Source: an uncultured Oscillospiraceae bacterium (GTDB lineage: Bacteria; Bacillota; Clostridia; Oscillospirales; Acutalibacteraceae). Taken from it: a DNA stretch of 64,000 nucleotides. The stretch covers positions 1-64,000 of the forward strand of contig CABULH010000008.1 of NCBI GenBank assembly GCA_902492455.1, read 5' to 3'. The position numbers and the translations under genes were made by a program. Under the pieces are notes generated by a model. It made no database searches, was not told where the DNA came from, and saw only the letters and a list, made by a program, of their open reading frames with translations. Of the stretch, positions 18,201-26,405 are shown piece after piece; position 1 is the first letter of the stretch; every line of letters begins with the position of its first letter.

Positions 18201-18319
18201 TTATCTTCGCCCTGATAATGAAGCGCCGGGGGGAGGGGCTGCGCGAAGGCGGGAACTCCTAGCCCTGCCAGCATTGCCAAAACTGCCGCCGCCGAAATGA
18301 GCTTTTTCCACATAACCAT
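15242..18319 (-). CDS. Secreted beta-helix glycosidase (GH28/GH49-like) with three N-terminal modules
   Basis: A 1025-residue exported protein. Residues 1-26 form a signal peptide ending AFA. Three ~155-residue repeats (about 39-196, 217-372, 393-553) share RPDGxxxP, YTAG, YSGG, GDGVIFGIY, KGQ and LADPK...PW motifs and are probably glycan-binding beta-sandwiches. An Ig-like region (570-680) and a right-handed beta-helix follow. The helix has TIYFGPGFHDLY, TRYASTDGFDLSNS (Asp 808) and RSCDDCISVKG (Asp 829/830), the acidic residues expected in clan GH-N. The His of GHG is absent; LWNDCNNAVVLGEES stands there, closer in layout to GH49 dextranases as I remember them. Substrate is unknown. Start 18319 is uncertain, since the ATG at 18313 is equally possible. 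Confidence 0.8.
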   Translation of the reverse strand: MVMWKKLISAAAVLAMLAGLGVPAFAQPLPPALHYQGEDNWYAVYSTQTNITGSFDTTTLRHCEIQQTSGDVRIWKPAISESGRGAYWFAVRSDGLVAPDDGYTAGLKYVVPESGAYSVDIRYSGGSGGGSGDGVIFGIYLDGRQLHAENAVAPVTGGSYTAVLQLAKGQCLYLLADPKTNGAYDSPWYNAEIVKTGNAVSSFGQNTNPMEQAGEMGWTAVYSHTANRGGSFDIAALQDCSYKDMSSGSPVWKPASGTAFQYFAVRPDGLVAPTDGYTAGVRWTAAESGVYRLNVAYSGGSSGGSGQGDGVIFGIYQDSQVLRVQDVTGSLSETAYNGTFTMLKGQSFYLLADPKGSGAYDSPWFFATVEKTGELPAYAYGQNGVSMDTQGEKGWTAVYSTAVNQTAGFPTATFQPAEYKTAESQNVWKPQAAANATPADPVYYFGIRPDGFVGPATGYTAGMKWTAPETGYYDVSVQYSGGQGSGGQGDGVIFGIYLDHQKLHEKDAGVRITGGSYTGRVAMAKGQSIYLVADPKTGGDYDDPWFAASITLAENPGDGRESLRLYDVPAAYPQEGIVFQVKVNGKPIGLYSDYNAWNNKVNFGYFDFGGEGIAEVEITPQFSYTAYELLPAADGVQSVREGNTIRFAVTRQNSSITLVLDGSYQGRTLHLFANAIDYSAPTANETGTIYFGPGFHDLYAAACAGHYEIPSNTRVYIAGGAVVKGTLAAAGVDNVQIEGRGMVMMTGNNTVNTYLNMPVAVTYSTNIAISGILVNSHRNPGWSMSAHMTQGLTVRDVKVVSTRYASTDGFDLSNSSNVLLDNLFIRSCDDCISVKGLGSGAPADSPANENIRLENLVLWNDCNNAVVLGEESVASAYRNIIVRNVDILYSYDDRDNHENLNERAALSLVCLHGTYYSDILFEDIRINRCERLMVMTFLDSFWFGSIQGDQSTPGGINGVTFRNVQVKGNSGSRIANQILLNGWNSDKTIRNVTFDNVFIQGQKLQAGSSYIVRNAYVDASQLNFS
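16661..18205 (-). repeat. Three tandem protein modules within the beta-helix enzyme
   Basis: Three ~155-codon units, diverged but clearly homologous at protein level. The consensus is W.AVYS, VWKP, YFAVRPDG, YTAG..W.A.ESG.Y, YSGG, GDGVIFGIY.D, KGQ.FYLLADPK..GAYDSPW. Related units occur in the proteins at 42620-43636 and 43765-45098. Confidence 0.85.
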
Positions 18320-18402
18320 ACCACGCTTTCTTTTGTTTTTGGATCCTAACGCTTCGGAATCTGCGCGGCCTCTTTCCCTTTTGCTGTCTTATTCAAACAA
18401 AA

Positions 18403-18432
18403 GACGCCCGCCGCCGGACCGGCCGCGTCCTT
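18403..18432 (-). terminator. Weak terminator candidate between two minus-strand units
   Basis: On the minus strand GACGC...GCGTC with an internal CCG/CGG pairing is followed by TTTTGTTTG. It sits in the 138-base gap between the CxxC protein and the large beta-helix gene, so the latter may be separately transcribed. Confidence 0.35.
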
Positions 18433-18457
18433 GGTCTGTCTCATAGGGATGCTTCTC

Positions 18458-18649
18458 TTACATAAACAGTGTGCAGCCCTCTTCCTTGAACTGCTGAATT
18501 TTTTGATCGATCAACTGTCGCGGGACCCGGAGTTCCCGCGACAGACACTCCCTGCACATAAATTCCCGTACAGCCCGTCCGAGGAATTTCCTGTTAGCGC
18601 CGATGTCATCGCGGAAAAACGGAGCATCGCAGCGGATGCAGCGGTTCAT
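18458..18649 (-). CDS. 63-residue double-CxxC zinc-ribbon-like protein
   Basis: A very short protein reading MNRCIRCDAPFFRDDIG at the start, CRECLSREL near residue 32 and ending GCTLFM. The two CxxC pairs, about 28 residues apart, can bind one zinc ion. I recall similar short CxxC proteins ending in GCTLF in many gut Clostridia, always uncharacterised. The ATG overlaps the stop of the GH27 gene (GGATGA), so it is translationally coupled. A regulatory or scaffold role in the sugar locus is conceivable but not shown. Confidence 0.75.
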   Translation of the reverse strand: MNRCIRCDAPFFRDDIGANRKFLGRAVREFMCRECLSRELRVPRQLIDQKIQQFKEEGCTLFM

Positions 18650-19782
18650 CCGGCATCCACCACCTTGCAGCGGAATACCGCACAGCCGCAGGCTTCCAAT
18701 GTCCAGCTTACAGCGGCATTCTCCACCCGGACCCTTTCTCCTGTCCACAGCTCCCGCATTTCCAGTGTTTTTCCCGTGCTGTAGGGAAGGCCCAACTCAT
18801 CCAGATTGAAGCGGGCCGTGCAGGTTTCATCTCTGAGGTTGAAAAGCCCTATGGCAATGTCGCCGTTCTCCAGCTGCTTGTAATAACAGAGGGGGTCCGC
18901 GCCGGTCCACATGACGCCTTCCAGCCTGACCAGCTGGCGGCAGGCTCTGTCCTGATTGATGGCGATGAGTTCCCGATGGGTGAGAATATTTTTCGTCTCC
19001 GGGGACATGCGGCGGATGTCACAGCTGATGATAAGCGGAGAGGCGAAAAAAGCCCAGAGGGAGAAATGGGTTTTATATTGGGTGTAACTGCACCCGCCCA
19101 GACTGATGGGGCTTTTTCCTTCCAGACCGACAATCAGCATATCCATGTCATTGAAGCAGCCCACCCCGTTGTAGGGATGAAGCGGAGCCTGATGCTCTGC
19201 CAGGGAAACCACCGTCGCCCAGTTGTCATAGATATCCGCTCCGGAACGCCACATGGAGGCGGCGGTTTCCTTGATCCATTCATGCGTCTGGTCCGCTCCC
19301 CAGGAACAGGCATGGAAGAGGATATCCCGTCCGCAGTTTTCCAAGGCGATTCCCATTCTGCGGTATAAATATTTTCCGGGGATAATCTTGCTGTGGTAGC
19401 AGTAATCGTATTTGAGATAGTCCACACCCCATGAGGCAAAGGTATCCGCATCCACAAACTCGTGCTCAAAACTGCCCGGATACCCGGCACACGTCAGGTT
19501 GCCGGCGCAGGAATACATGCCAAACTTCAGGCCCCTGCCATGGATATAATCAGTAACAGCTTGAATGCCGTTGGGGAATTTGGCCGGATCGGGCACCAGT
19601 CTGCCCTTTTTATCCCTGGTTTTCAGAGACCAGCCGTCATCGACAATGATATATTCATAGCCGCAGTCCGCCAGGCCGGAGGATACCATTGCGTCGGCGA
19701 TTTCGCAAAGCAGCTGTTCGCTGACATTGCCGCCGAACCAATTCCAGGCGTTCCAGCCCATGACAGGCGTCAGTTTTACCAT
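18646..19782 (-). CDS. Alpha-galactosidase, GH27
   Basis: A retaining glycoside hydrolase removing terminal alpha-D-galactose. The 378 residues, without signal peptide, are cytoplasmic. The GH27 barrel shows TPVMGWNAWNWFG, IIVDDGW (Asp 48/49), LKFGMYSCAG, and the nucleophile Asp 126 in YLKYDYC. Acid/base Asp 183 lies in RSGADIYDNW. A short C-terminal beta-domain follows. A related family specificity such as beta-L-arabinopyranosidase cannot be excluded from sequence. ATG 19782 has GGAGGT six bases before. It lies between the GH32-like gene and the CxxC protein in the minus-strand locus, and acts on oligosaccharides after import (inference). Confidence 0.9.
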   Translation of the reverse strand: MVKLTPVMGWNAWNWFGGNVSEQLLCEIADAMVSSGLADCGYEYIIVDDGWSLKTRDKKGRLVPDPAKFPNGIQAVTDYIHGRGLKFGMYSCAGNLTCAGYPGSFEHEFVDADTFASWGVDYLKYDYCYHSKIIPGKYLYRRMGIALENCGRDILFHACSWGADQTHEWIKETAASMWRSGADIYDNWATVVSLAEHQAPLHPYNGVGCFNDMDMLIVGLEGKSPISLGGCSYTQYKTHFSLWAFFASPLIISCDIRRMSPETKNILTHRELIAINQDRACRQLVRLEGVMWTGADPLCYYKQLENGDIAIGLFNLRDETCTARFNLDELGLPYSTGKTLEMRELWTGERVRVENAAVSWTLEACGCAVFRCKVVDAG

Positions 19783-19892
19783 ATGCTCACCTCCGTAAAT
19801 TGCGGGACAGTTCAAATGTTAATAGATGCATGAAGCCGGCCATCCTGGGTGCGGACGGCCGGCTTTCATCATCTGTTTATATGCTTTTCCGC

Positions 19893-21434
19893 TCAGCCCT
19901 CTTCGTAAATGGAAGCCATCTGCCAAGTGTCCAGCGAAAGTACCCGGCCGGGCTGTCCGATGGCACGCAGGGAGACGCCGCGGCTATCCAACCGGGAGGG
20001 AAACACCCTGGTGGACAGGCAGAGGGCGTCGTTCACGAACACCTCCACCACACATCTATCGATGAATATATGCAGCCGCACCGGTTCCTCCGGCGCCACG
20101 AAAAGGGAGCCGATTTCCGGCGGCCGGGTCATCACATCCCCGCCCAGAGAGCCCTCGGTGGCGTCCAGCGACACAATGGTGTCATGAGAATCAATCCAGC
20201 CGAGTTTTTCCAGCCATTGGTAGTTCAGATCGCCCCGCTGCCGATAAACGGCGATACGGGTACATTCCTCCCGTCCGGGAGAACGCAGCACCGTCAGTTC
20301 CAATACCGGTATCCGGCCGGGAGCAAACACCGCTTCCAGTTCCATAGAATCTCCCGCCACATCAGGGAGCAGGATTTCCTCATTGGCCGGCAGTAGGATA
20401 TTCCTGTGCGCCACATGCCCGCGCCGCAGGGAATCGGTATTCCCCGCCGGCGACACCGCCAGCCTATCCTTTTGGGGTCCTGTCAGGGTAAACCGGCGGG
20501 GCAGGCTCATGATTTGATCCCAATCGCCGCCGTACCGCGCCCGATTGAGGGTAAAAACGGCGATAACGCCGCCTTTTTCATCCGGCGCTGCGGAGGGGGC
20601 GCTCACGCCGCCCGCAATCCAGGAACCGCTGTTGAAAGCCCCTCCATTGCAGACCTCGAATTTATAAGTTTCGGCGGAGAAATTCCCCAGCATATATTGG
20701 CCGCCGTTGAGGTGGGAAAAATGAAGCAGCAGATCTCGCTCATGGTTCTCCCCGATGGGCCAGAGATAGGGACACGCGCCGTCCATATCCGGCCGGCCGC
20801 CGAAGGGATCACGGTCAAAGAACGGATGGAGATATTCCCAATCAACGAGGTCCCGAGAGCGGAAAAGAAACTCCGTACGCGTCTGCCGTCCGGTGGCGGG
20901 ATGAGGAAGCGAGCTGCCGGACAGGGAATAATACCATTCCCCCTTTTTCCAGATACAGGGATCGTATACCCTGTAGGGCAGAGTTTCCCCCGGCTGTGCC
21001 GCCGGGATAACCGCTCCACCGGTGAGTTTCTCCCATTGAAGCAGCAAGGGATCGCGGGAAACGGCCACCATATTGCCGTATTGGGGCGCGTGGTACATAG
21101 CGATGACCCGATCCTCCTCCACCAGGGCGGAGCCCGACCAGCAAGAGGGCTCCGGACCGGGACGCAGAGCGTAGGGCAGATCCTTCCAATGAATCAAATC
21201 TTCGCTGACCGCGTGTCCCCAGCTGATGGGGCCGTCCTCAGAGGGAAAGGCTTGATAAAACAGGTGCCAGAGCCCCTGCCAGCGGCAGAGCCCGTTGGGA
21301 TCATTAAGCCGGCCCTCCGGCGCTCCAAAATGATAGCCGGGATAGTGGCGGTCCCGCAGGAGAAGCTCCCGCTGACGAGCCGCCAGCCGCAGCTGAGGAT
21401 GTTCCTTCAGCTGTTGGAGAAAACCAAGCTGCAT
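19893..21434 (-). CDS. GH32-like glycoside hydrolase with unusual EC motif
   Basis: A 513-residue cytoplasmic protein with the five-bladed propeller signature of GH32. It has RLNDPNG (nucleophile Asp 45), WSGSALV, and RVYDP (transition-state stabiliser Asp 158). The C-terminal beta-sandwich carries VRLHIFIDRCVVEVFVND. Where GH32 enzymes have ECP with the acid/base Glu, this protein reads DGACPYLWPIG, so the Glu is replaced by Ala 220. Either a nearby residue serves or the subgroup acts differently. Fructan or sucrose hydrolysis is therefore not assured. ATG 21434 follows GGAGGAG. Its neighbours are a GH28-like gene (31 bases upstream) and GH27. Confidence 0.8.
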   Translation of the reverse strand: MQLGFLQQLKEHPQLRLAARQRELLLRDRHYPGYHFGAPEGRLNDPNGLCRWQGLWHLFYQAFPSEDGPISWGHAVSEDLIHWKDLPYALRPGPEPSCWSGSALVEEDRVIAMYHAPQYGNMVAVSRDPLLLQWEKLTGGAVIPAAQPGETLPYRVYDPCIWKKGEWYYSLSGSSLPHPATGRQTRTEFLFRSRDLVDWEYLHPFFDRDPFGGRPDMDGACPYLWPIGENHERDLLLHFSHLNGGQYMLGNFSAETYKFEVCNGGAFNSGSWIAGGVSAPSAAPDEKGGVIAVFTLNRARYGGDWDQIMSLPRRFTLTGPQKDRLAVSPAGNTDSLRRGHVAHRNILLPANEEILLPDVAGDSMELEAVFAPGRIPVLELTVLRSPGREECTRIAVYRQRGDLNYQWLEKLGWIDSHDTIVSLDATEGSLGGDVMTRPPEIGSLFVAPEEPVRLHIFIDRCVVEVFVNDALCLSTRVFPSRLDSRGVSLRAIGQPGRVLSLDTWQMASIYEEG

Positions 21435-21465
21435 AGTCTCTCCTCCTTCGGCCCTTGACGGTCGG

Positions 21466-22914
21466 TTAATCCGCCGTGAAACGAATATCGCTGTATTGCC
21501 TGTGGAGCTGGATATCCTCAGGGCACATCGCCGTTCTGTCGCCGACGCGGACGTCTTCAAAGAGCACGTCATTCACCGGATGTTCGGCGTCGTACCCCTG
21601 GATTAAGGAGGGAACTCCCGCCGGGATGGACACCCGTCGGAAGGTGATCCGGCTGATTTTGCCCACCGTCTTTTCCTTGGACCAGAAGTCCTTCATCTGC
21701 GCCACGCAGACGGCGTAATGATCCTCATGGGCGATGCGGATATCCTCAAAAACAATGTCGTGAATGTGACCCGAATCGCAGACGATGACGCAGAGGGACC
21801 CCAGCTCCATGGCCCACTTGGGGTAGGAATGGAGAATATCGCAGTTTTTGAACAGCACATTGTAGATATCGCTGCGGGTTTCGCAGGTGATGCCCAGGCA
21901 GCGGGCCTTGTCGTTCCACACGGCGCAGTTCTCCACCACCACGTCCGCACCGCCGATTTTCCTCGGATCCGTGGACTTCAGGCAGATACCGTCGTCTCCT
22001 GTGCGAACCAGGCAATCCCGAACCGATACCCGCCGGCAGTTTACCAGATCAATGCCGTCGGAATTGGTGCGATAGCCGTAGATTTTCAGATTCTTCAGCT
22101 GCACATCCTCCAGGTCAAACAGATGGACCGTCCAGCTGGCGGCGTTGACGGTGGTGATATTGGAGATTCTCACATGACGGCAGCCAGCGAGGAAAATGGT
22201 ACCCCGGGCGTGCCAGGGCAGCAGAGAGGTGTCGATGATCCCGCCGCCGGTGATGGTGATATTTTCTTGATCCCGGGCGGAGATAAAGGGCCCATAGTTG
22301 GGCTGAGCCGCCCAGTCACACGCATTGATGGGCGTTTCCTCCGGCGGTTTTGCGCGCAAAACTGCCCCCTTGTCGATGTACAGCGTCTGTCCGCTCTGCA
22401 GCGCGATTTGATCCACCTCATGCACGCCGGGAGGATAATACAGCACGGCGGGATCCTGGAGATCGGGAGCCGGACAGACCTCCTCCACACTGACGAAAAG
22501 CGGTGCGCCGGGCCGTCGGTTGGCTTCCAGCACAAAACGGGCGCAGCCCTTCACGCGGAGGACGAATTTGTCCCCTTCCAGCCGTCCTGTGACCGGCGCT
22601 CCCTCCGGCAGAATGCGGACCTCCTGCAGCGCATCCGCATGCTCCGCATAGAGGATCAGCTCCTCCCCGCTTATTTCCGCAGAGGAACGGACAACGGAAC
22701 AAAAGGAAATGCAGCCCGTGGATACGGCAATGGGAGAGCCGGCGTTGGCGGGGGTAGCGTACACGGGTATTTCCGCCCCATCAGCGGTTCGCATAGTCCA
22801 CTCCGGTGAAAATACCATGCCCAGCGGATCGGCGCTTTGAGGGTCATTGGCCCGTTTGGCGAGATAGGCTCTGTCCGGTGGACGGCATATCGCGGCGGTG
22901 CCGGGTATGTTCAT
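21466..22914 (-). CDS. GH28-like cytoplasmic polygalacturonase-family protein
   Basis: A 482-residue protein without signal peptide. After an N-terminal beta-rich region it has a right-handed beta-helix with VLYYPPGVHEVDQI, NYGPFISARDQENITITGGGIID, YRTNSDGIDLVNC and RTGDDGICLKS. These give the Asp and DD residues of GH28. The usual GHG is replaced by RCLGITCET. Such cytoplasmic GH28 members usually trim imported oligo-uronides or related sugars. ATG 22914 has GAGGAA upstream. It is followed by the GH32-like gene, and the sugar-binding lipoprotein precedes it by 83 bases. Confidence 0.82.
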   Translation of the reverse strand: MNIPGTAAICRPPDRAYLAKRANDPQSADPLGMVFSPEWTMRTADGAEIPVYATPANAGSPIAVSTGCISFCSVVRSSAEISGEELILYAEHADALQEVRILPEGAPVTGRLEGDKFVLRVKGCARFVLEANRRPGAPLFVSVEEVCPAPDLQDPAVLYYPPGVHEVDQIALQSGQTLYIDKGAVLRAKPPEETPINACDWAAQPNYGPFISARDQENITITGGGIIDTSLLPWHARGTIFLAGCRHVRISNITTVNAASWTVHLFDLEDVQLKNLKIYGYRTNSDGIDLVNCRRVSVRDCLVRTGDDGICLKSTDPRKIGGADVVVENCAVWNDKARCLGITCETRSDIYNVLFKNCDILHSYPKWAMELGSLCVIVCDSGHIHDIVFEDIRIAHEDHYAVCVAQMKDFWSKEKTVGKISRITFRRVSIPAGVPSLIQGYDAEHPVNDVLFEDVRVGDRTAMCPEDIQLHRQYSDIRFTAD

Positions 22915-22997
22915 ATGGTTTCCTCTTTTCTGCCGCGGCCGGCATACCGGTTGACTGAACAAACGGCATGCCGGCCGACAATCATTGGGTTATTCCA

Positions 22998-24410
22998 TCA
23001 TTCGGCGGCTTCTTCGCTTTCCGGCGCCGTGGTCGGTACCGTAAGCTCGCTGTTCCAGATAGCATCCATAGCCGCCTGAGAGGGGGCTTTCTGCTGGGCG
23101 ATAAAGGTTTTGGCGGGGATATTGTCCTTGATGCCCCAGTCGGACCAGAGCACATTGTCACGGAACCAGGTGGCCACCTCGCCCTTGAGGGTGACTGAGC
23201 AGTTCTTCACCTGTGAGATGGTATTCAGGGATTCATCGTCAAACACCCGGTTCTGGAAGGAGCGGGTGACGTCATAGTTGGTTTTCCAGGACTGGGGTTT
23301 CTCAAAATCGGTGATCAGAGCGGCGATGGCTTCCTTATCCTGCACGCCGGGCTGCATGAAGATACCGGCCATACCGGACTGAGCGTTAACGTAATCCGTG
23401 GCCTGAGGGCCCTTGGGGATAAAGAGAATGCCGTATTCCAGCCCAGCCTCTTCAAACACGTCGTAATAGGGGCTCCATACCCAGGAAGGGGCCTCATAGA
23501 AGGCGATGCGGCCGCGCTTCCACAGAGCTTCCCAATAGCCCCAATCCTTGGAGGACATATCGCACACCTTATCCTGATACACCAGCTTATGACCGAACTC
23601 CATGGCTTCCACCACCTTGGGGTCCTCCAGGTTGTAGGTGTATTTCAAATCCTGGGACAGCAGCACTGGGGAGCTGCCGTTGGAATAAATAAAGGGTTCG
23701 GGTGAGAAGGGAGAGGTGCCGTAGGAGCCGAAGCCCCAGGTGTCGGTTTCGCCGTCGTTGTCGGTGTCCCGGGTGCACTTGATGGCGAACTCGGACAGCT
23801 TATCCCAGGTCCATTCCCCATCCGCCTGCAGCTTGTACAGGGATTCGGGGGTGATGTTGTTGTCGGAGACGATTTTCTTATTGAACAGAATCATGTGGCC
23901 CGGATTATCAATCCAGTTGGTGATGCCGTAATGCTTGCCGTTCAGCGTCCAGGCGTCGGTCTCGTTCTTGTTCCACATATCCAGGGAGAAATCAAAATAG
24001 TCGTCGATGGGCGCCACCAGATTGTTGTTGGCCCACTGGGGTACAATGTTCTGGAAATGCCCCCAGAAGGCATCGGCAATGATATTGCCCGACAGAGCGG
24101 TGGTGAGGATGGCGCTGGTATAGGTGTGGTAATCGTTGGTGGTGTAATAATCCAGCTTGCAGTGGTATTTCGCCTCGATTTCCTCCACCAGCGCCACCTG
24201 ATTGGCGTAGTTGGGATCGTTCTCGTTTGGCGCCAAGGAGCCCCAGGAGGCCAGCGTCACCGTGCGGCCACCCAGATCATACTTTTTTTCCTCCGGCTGC
24301 CCGGAGCCGGAAGAGGATTCGGTTTTTGATCCGCAGCCGGCCAGTGACGCCGCCGCCAGACAAACCGCCGCCGCTGTGGTGCCAATACGGATAAACCATT
24401 TGCTTTTCAT
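22998..24410 (-). CDS. Sugar ABC transporter substrate-binding lipoprotein
   Basis: A family-1 extracellular solute-binding protein, 470 residues. The signal peptide ends in a lipobox, SLAGC (Cys 26), so it is anchored on the outer face of the membrane. Typical features are TVTLASWG, GNIIADAFWGHFQNIVPQWANNN, a DADNDGxxD-like RDTDNDGETDTWGF loop, GRIAFYEAPSWVW and a repeated PAK/QQ tail. The two permease genes lie immediately downstream (30 and 28 base gaps), forming importer 1. No ATPase gene is present, so a shared MsmX-type ATPase is expected from elsewhere. Confidence 0.92.
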   Translation of the reverse strand: MKSKWFIRIGTTAAAVCLAAASLAGCGSKTESSSGSGQPEEKKYDLGGRTVTLASWGSLAPNENDPNYANQVALVEEIEAKYHCKLDYYTTNDYHTYTSAILTTALSGNIIADAFWGHFQNIVPQWANNNLVAPIDDYFDFSLDMWNKNETDAWTLNGKHYGITNWIDNPGHMILFNKKIVSDNNITPESLYKLQADGEWTWDKLSEFAIKCTRDTDNDGETDTWGFGSYGTSPFSPEPFIYSNGSSPVLLSQDLKYTYNLEDPKVVEAMEFGHKLVYQDKVCDMSSKDWGYWEALWKRGRIAFYEAPSWVWSPYYDVFEEAGLEYGILFIPKGPQATDYVNAQSGMAGIFMQPGVQDKEAIAALITDFEKPQSWKTNYDVTRSFQNRVFDDESLNTISQVKNCSVTLKGEVATWFRDNVLWSDWGIKDNIPAKTFIAQQKAPSQAAMDAIWNSELTVPTTAPESEEAAE

Positions 24411-24440
24411 GGAAATCCTCCTTTTGTTCTCAAAAATTAT

Positions 24441-25415
24441 TTACATACCGGTCAGCCCGGTACGCTCTACACCTTCGATAAAGAACCGCTGCACGATGAG
24501 GAAGAAAATCAACAAGGGCAGCAGGATCAGCAGCGCCGCCGCGTTGGTGAGCATAGAAATCTGGATCACATCCACATTGGAACGGCCCAGGATTTGCTGA
24601 ATCTGCCAGCTGAGCTGGTTCAGGATCAATGGCATCAGCTTCATGTTGGGGGCGTAGGTGCTGGCGAAGTAGAGATCGTTCCAACTCCAGACGAAGCTGA
24701 ACACGGTGATGGTGGTGAGGGCGGGCACCGTATTGGGCAGCATGATGCGGGTAAAGGTGCGGAACACCCCCGCGCCGTCCACCCAAGCGGATTCCTCCAC
24801 CTCCTTGGGCAGGTTCTGGAAAAAGTTGCGCATGATGTAAATCAGCAGGCCGTTTTTGGTGCCCTGACAGCCGATGGCCAGGATCATCGCCGGCCAGGGG
24901 GTATTCAGCAGTGAACCCATATCCCAGCCGAATAGTCCGCCGATACCGAAGAAATCAAAGTTGCGGAACATGGTATAGGAGGATACGCTGTAGGCCTGCT
25001 GGGGAACCACCAGGGTGAGAATGGCCAGGAAAAACAGGAATTTCCTCCCTTTGAAGTGAAACCGGGCAAACCCGTAGCCCGCAAAGGTGCAGGCCGCCAC
25101 CTGCAGCAGGGTGGTCGCCACGGTGGTGAAAAGGGTGGTGAAGAAATACTCGCCGTAATCAATGAGGCGCAGGACCTCTTTGAAGTTGTCCAGCGAAGGA
25201 TTCTTGGGCACCCAGTGCACGGTCATATCGTTCATATCCGAGCGGGACATCAGGCCCACCGACAGCTTGACTAGGACGGGATAAAGAATAATGTAGGCCA
25301 GGCCGATCAGCAGTACGGTGCGCAGCACCGCCCAGATCCACTTGAGCGCCTTGCTCTTAACCTTATAACCGCTGACCGTCCGCCGTCTCCTGCGGGGTTT
25401 CGCCGCTGCATCCAT
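24441..25415 (-). CDS. Sugar ABC transporter permease (MalG type), importer 1
   Basis: A 324-residue integral membrane protein with six hydrophobic segments after a basic N-terminus (AKPRRRRRT). It has the ATPase-coupling EAA-like loop LPKEVEESAWVDGAGVFRTF and a C-terminal end LLIFFLIVQRFFIEGVERTGLTG, typical of MalG-type subunits (fIQRyFvkGlt.GavKg). Start ATG 25415 follows a GGAGG ribosome binding site, 28 bases after the other permease. It pairs with the MalF-type protein at 25444-26370. Confidence 0.92.
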   Translation of the reverse strand: MDAAAKPRRRRRTVSGYKVKSKALKWIWAVLRTVLLIGLAYIILYPVLVKLSVGLMSRSDMNDMTVHWVPKNPSLDNFKEVLRLIDYGEYFFTTLFTTVATTLLQVAACTFAGYGFARFHFKGRKFLFFLAILTLVVPQQAYSVSSYTMFRNFDFFGIGGLFGWDMGSLLNTPWPAMILAIGCQGTKNGLLIYIMRNFFQNLPKEVEESAWVDGAGVFRTFTRIMLPNTVPALTTITVFSFVWSWNDLYFASTYAPNMKLMPLILNQLSWQIQQILGRSNVDVIQISMLTNAAALLILLPLLIFFLIVQRFFIEGVERTGLTGM

Positions 25416-25443
25416 GACAGATCCTCCCTTCGTTGTTTTCCGG

Positions 25444-26370
25444 TCAGTCCTGCAGCCGGTTGCGCCGGGCCACCAGCCCGAACACAATGCCGATAATCAG
25501 CAGGATCACCACGGAGTAGATCCACGCCATGGCCGCTCCCAGACCGAAGTTCTGCGTGGTGCCGAACGCCTTGTCCCGCATCATCTCCAGCGTGCTGTTG
25601 CCGGCAGCATTGAAGGAGTCGATGATGGTATACACGATACAAGTGATGATCATCGGCGTGATCATGGGGAAGGTGACCTTCCAGAAGGATTCCCAGGCCG
25701 TGGCCCCTTCGATGGAAGCTGCTTCATACACGCTGCGGGGGATGGACTGCAGCGCCGCCAGAAAGATAACGGTCTGCACGCCGGAAAGCATCACAATCTC
25801 GTTGATCCGGCCCACCACATCAAATACATAGTCGATCATGGTTTCCGGCAGACCGGTGTTGTACAGCAGCGTCAGCAGTCCCGCGCCTCCTCCAAGAGAA
25901 TCGCTTTCCTTGAGGCCGCCGCCAGCGCCGCCCATGGTATTCTGCAGGATATCCCCCGCGTCAAAGGACATCATAGCGGCGGAGGAAAGAACGATGGGGA
26001 GAAAAAAGATCACCCGGAAGAGGCCGCGGCAGGCGAATTTTTGATTGAGGACGTTGGCGATAAAAAAGCTGTACAGGGTGATTAAAGGCAGGTTCACCAG
26101 CATGTTCAGGATGGACTGAACCACCCGCTGCCGGTACTCCGTCTCCACAAACAGGGCGTCGTAGTAGTTTTTCAGCCCCGCGAAGGTGACGGCGCCGCCG
26201 TCCGGTTGTACCGTGCCGAAGCTGTACACAATGGAGCGGATGATGGGAATGCCGAACAGGAATACGATTCCGAACAGAAAGGGGGCGATAAAAATCCACC
26301 CCAGCCGGCCCTTGCGGGCTTCCAATGTCAGGACGCGCTTCTTTTTTGAGGTTGCGCCGATGCCCGGCAT
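25444..26370 (-). CDS. Sugar ABC transporter permease (MalF type), importer 1
   Basis: A 308-residue membrane protein with six hydrophobic segments (first at about 24-45, WIFIAPFLFGIVFLFGIPII). The EAA-like coupling motif is SIPRSVYEAASIEGATAWESFWKVTFP. An extracellular Gly-rich stretch (MGGAGGGLKESDSLGGGAG, about 145-165) is longer than usual. It is translated just before the MalG-type partner. It lies downstream of the DUF5696 gene (35-base gap), so the order of units within the operon is mixed. Confidence 0.92.
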   Translation of the reverse strand: MPGIGATSKKKRVLTLEARKGRLGWIFIAPFLFGIVFLFGIPIIRSIVYSFGTVQPDGGAVTFAGLKNYYDALFVETEYRQRVVQSILNMLVNLPLITLYSFFIANVLNQKFACRGLFRVIFFLPIVLSSAAMMSFDAGDILQNTMGGAGGGLKESDSLGGGAGLLTLLYNTGLPETMIDYVFDVVGRINEIVMLSGVQTVIFLAALQSIPRSVYEAASIEGATAWESFWKVTFPMITPMIITCIVYTIIDSFNAAGNSTLEMMRDKAFGTTQNFGLGAAMAWIYSVVILLIIGIVFGLVARRNRLQD

Positions 26371-26405
26371 GGCAGGTCACTCCTTCCTTTCTCAGCCGCG
26401 GGTTT

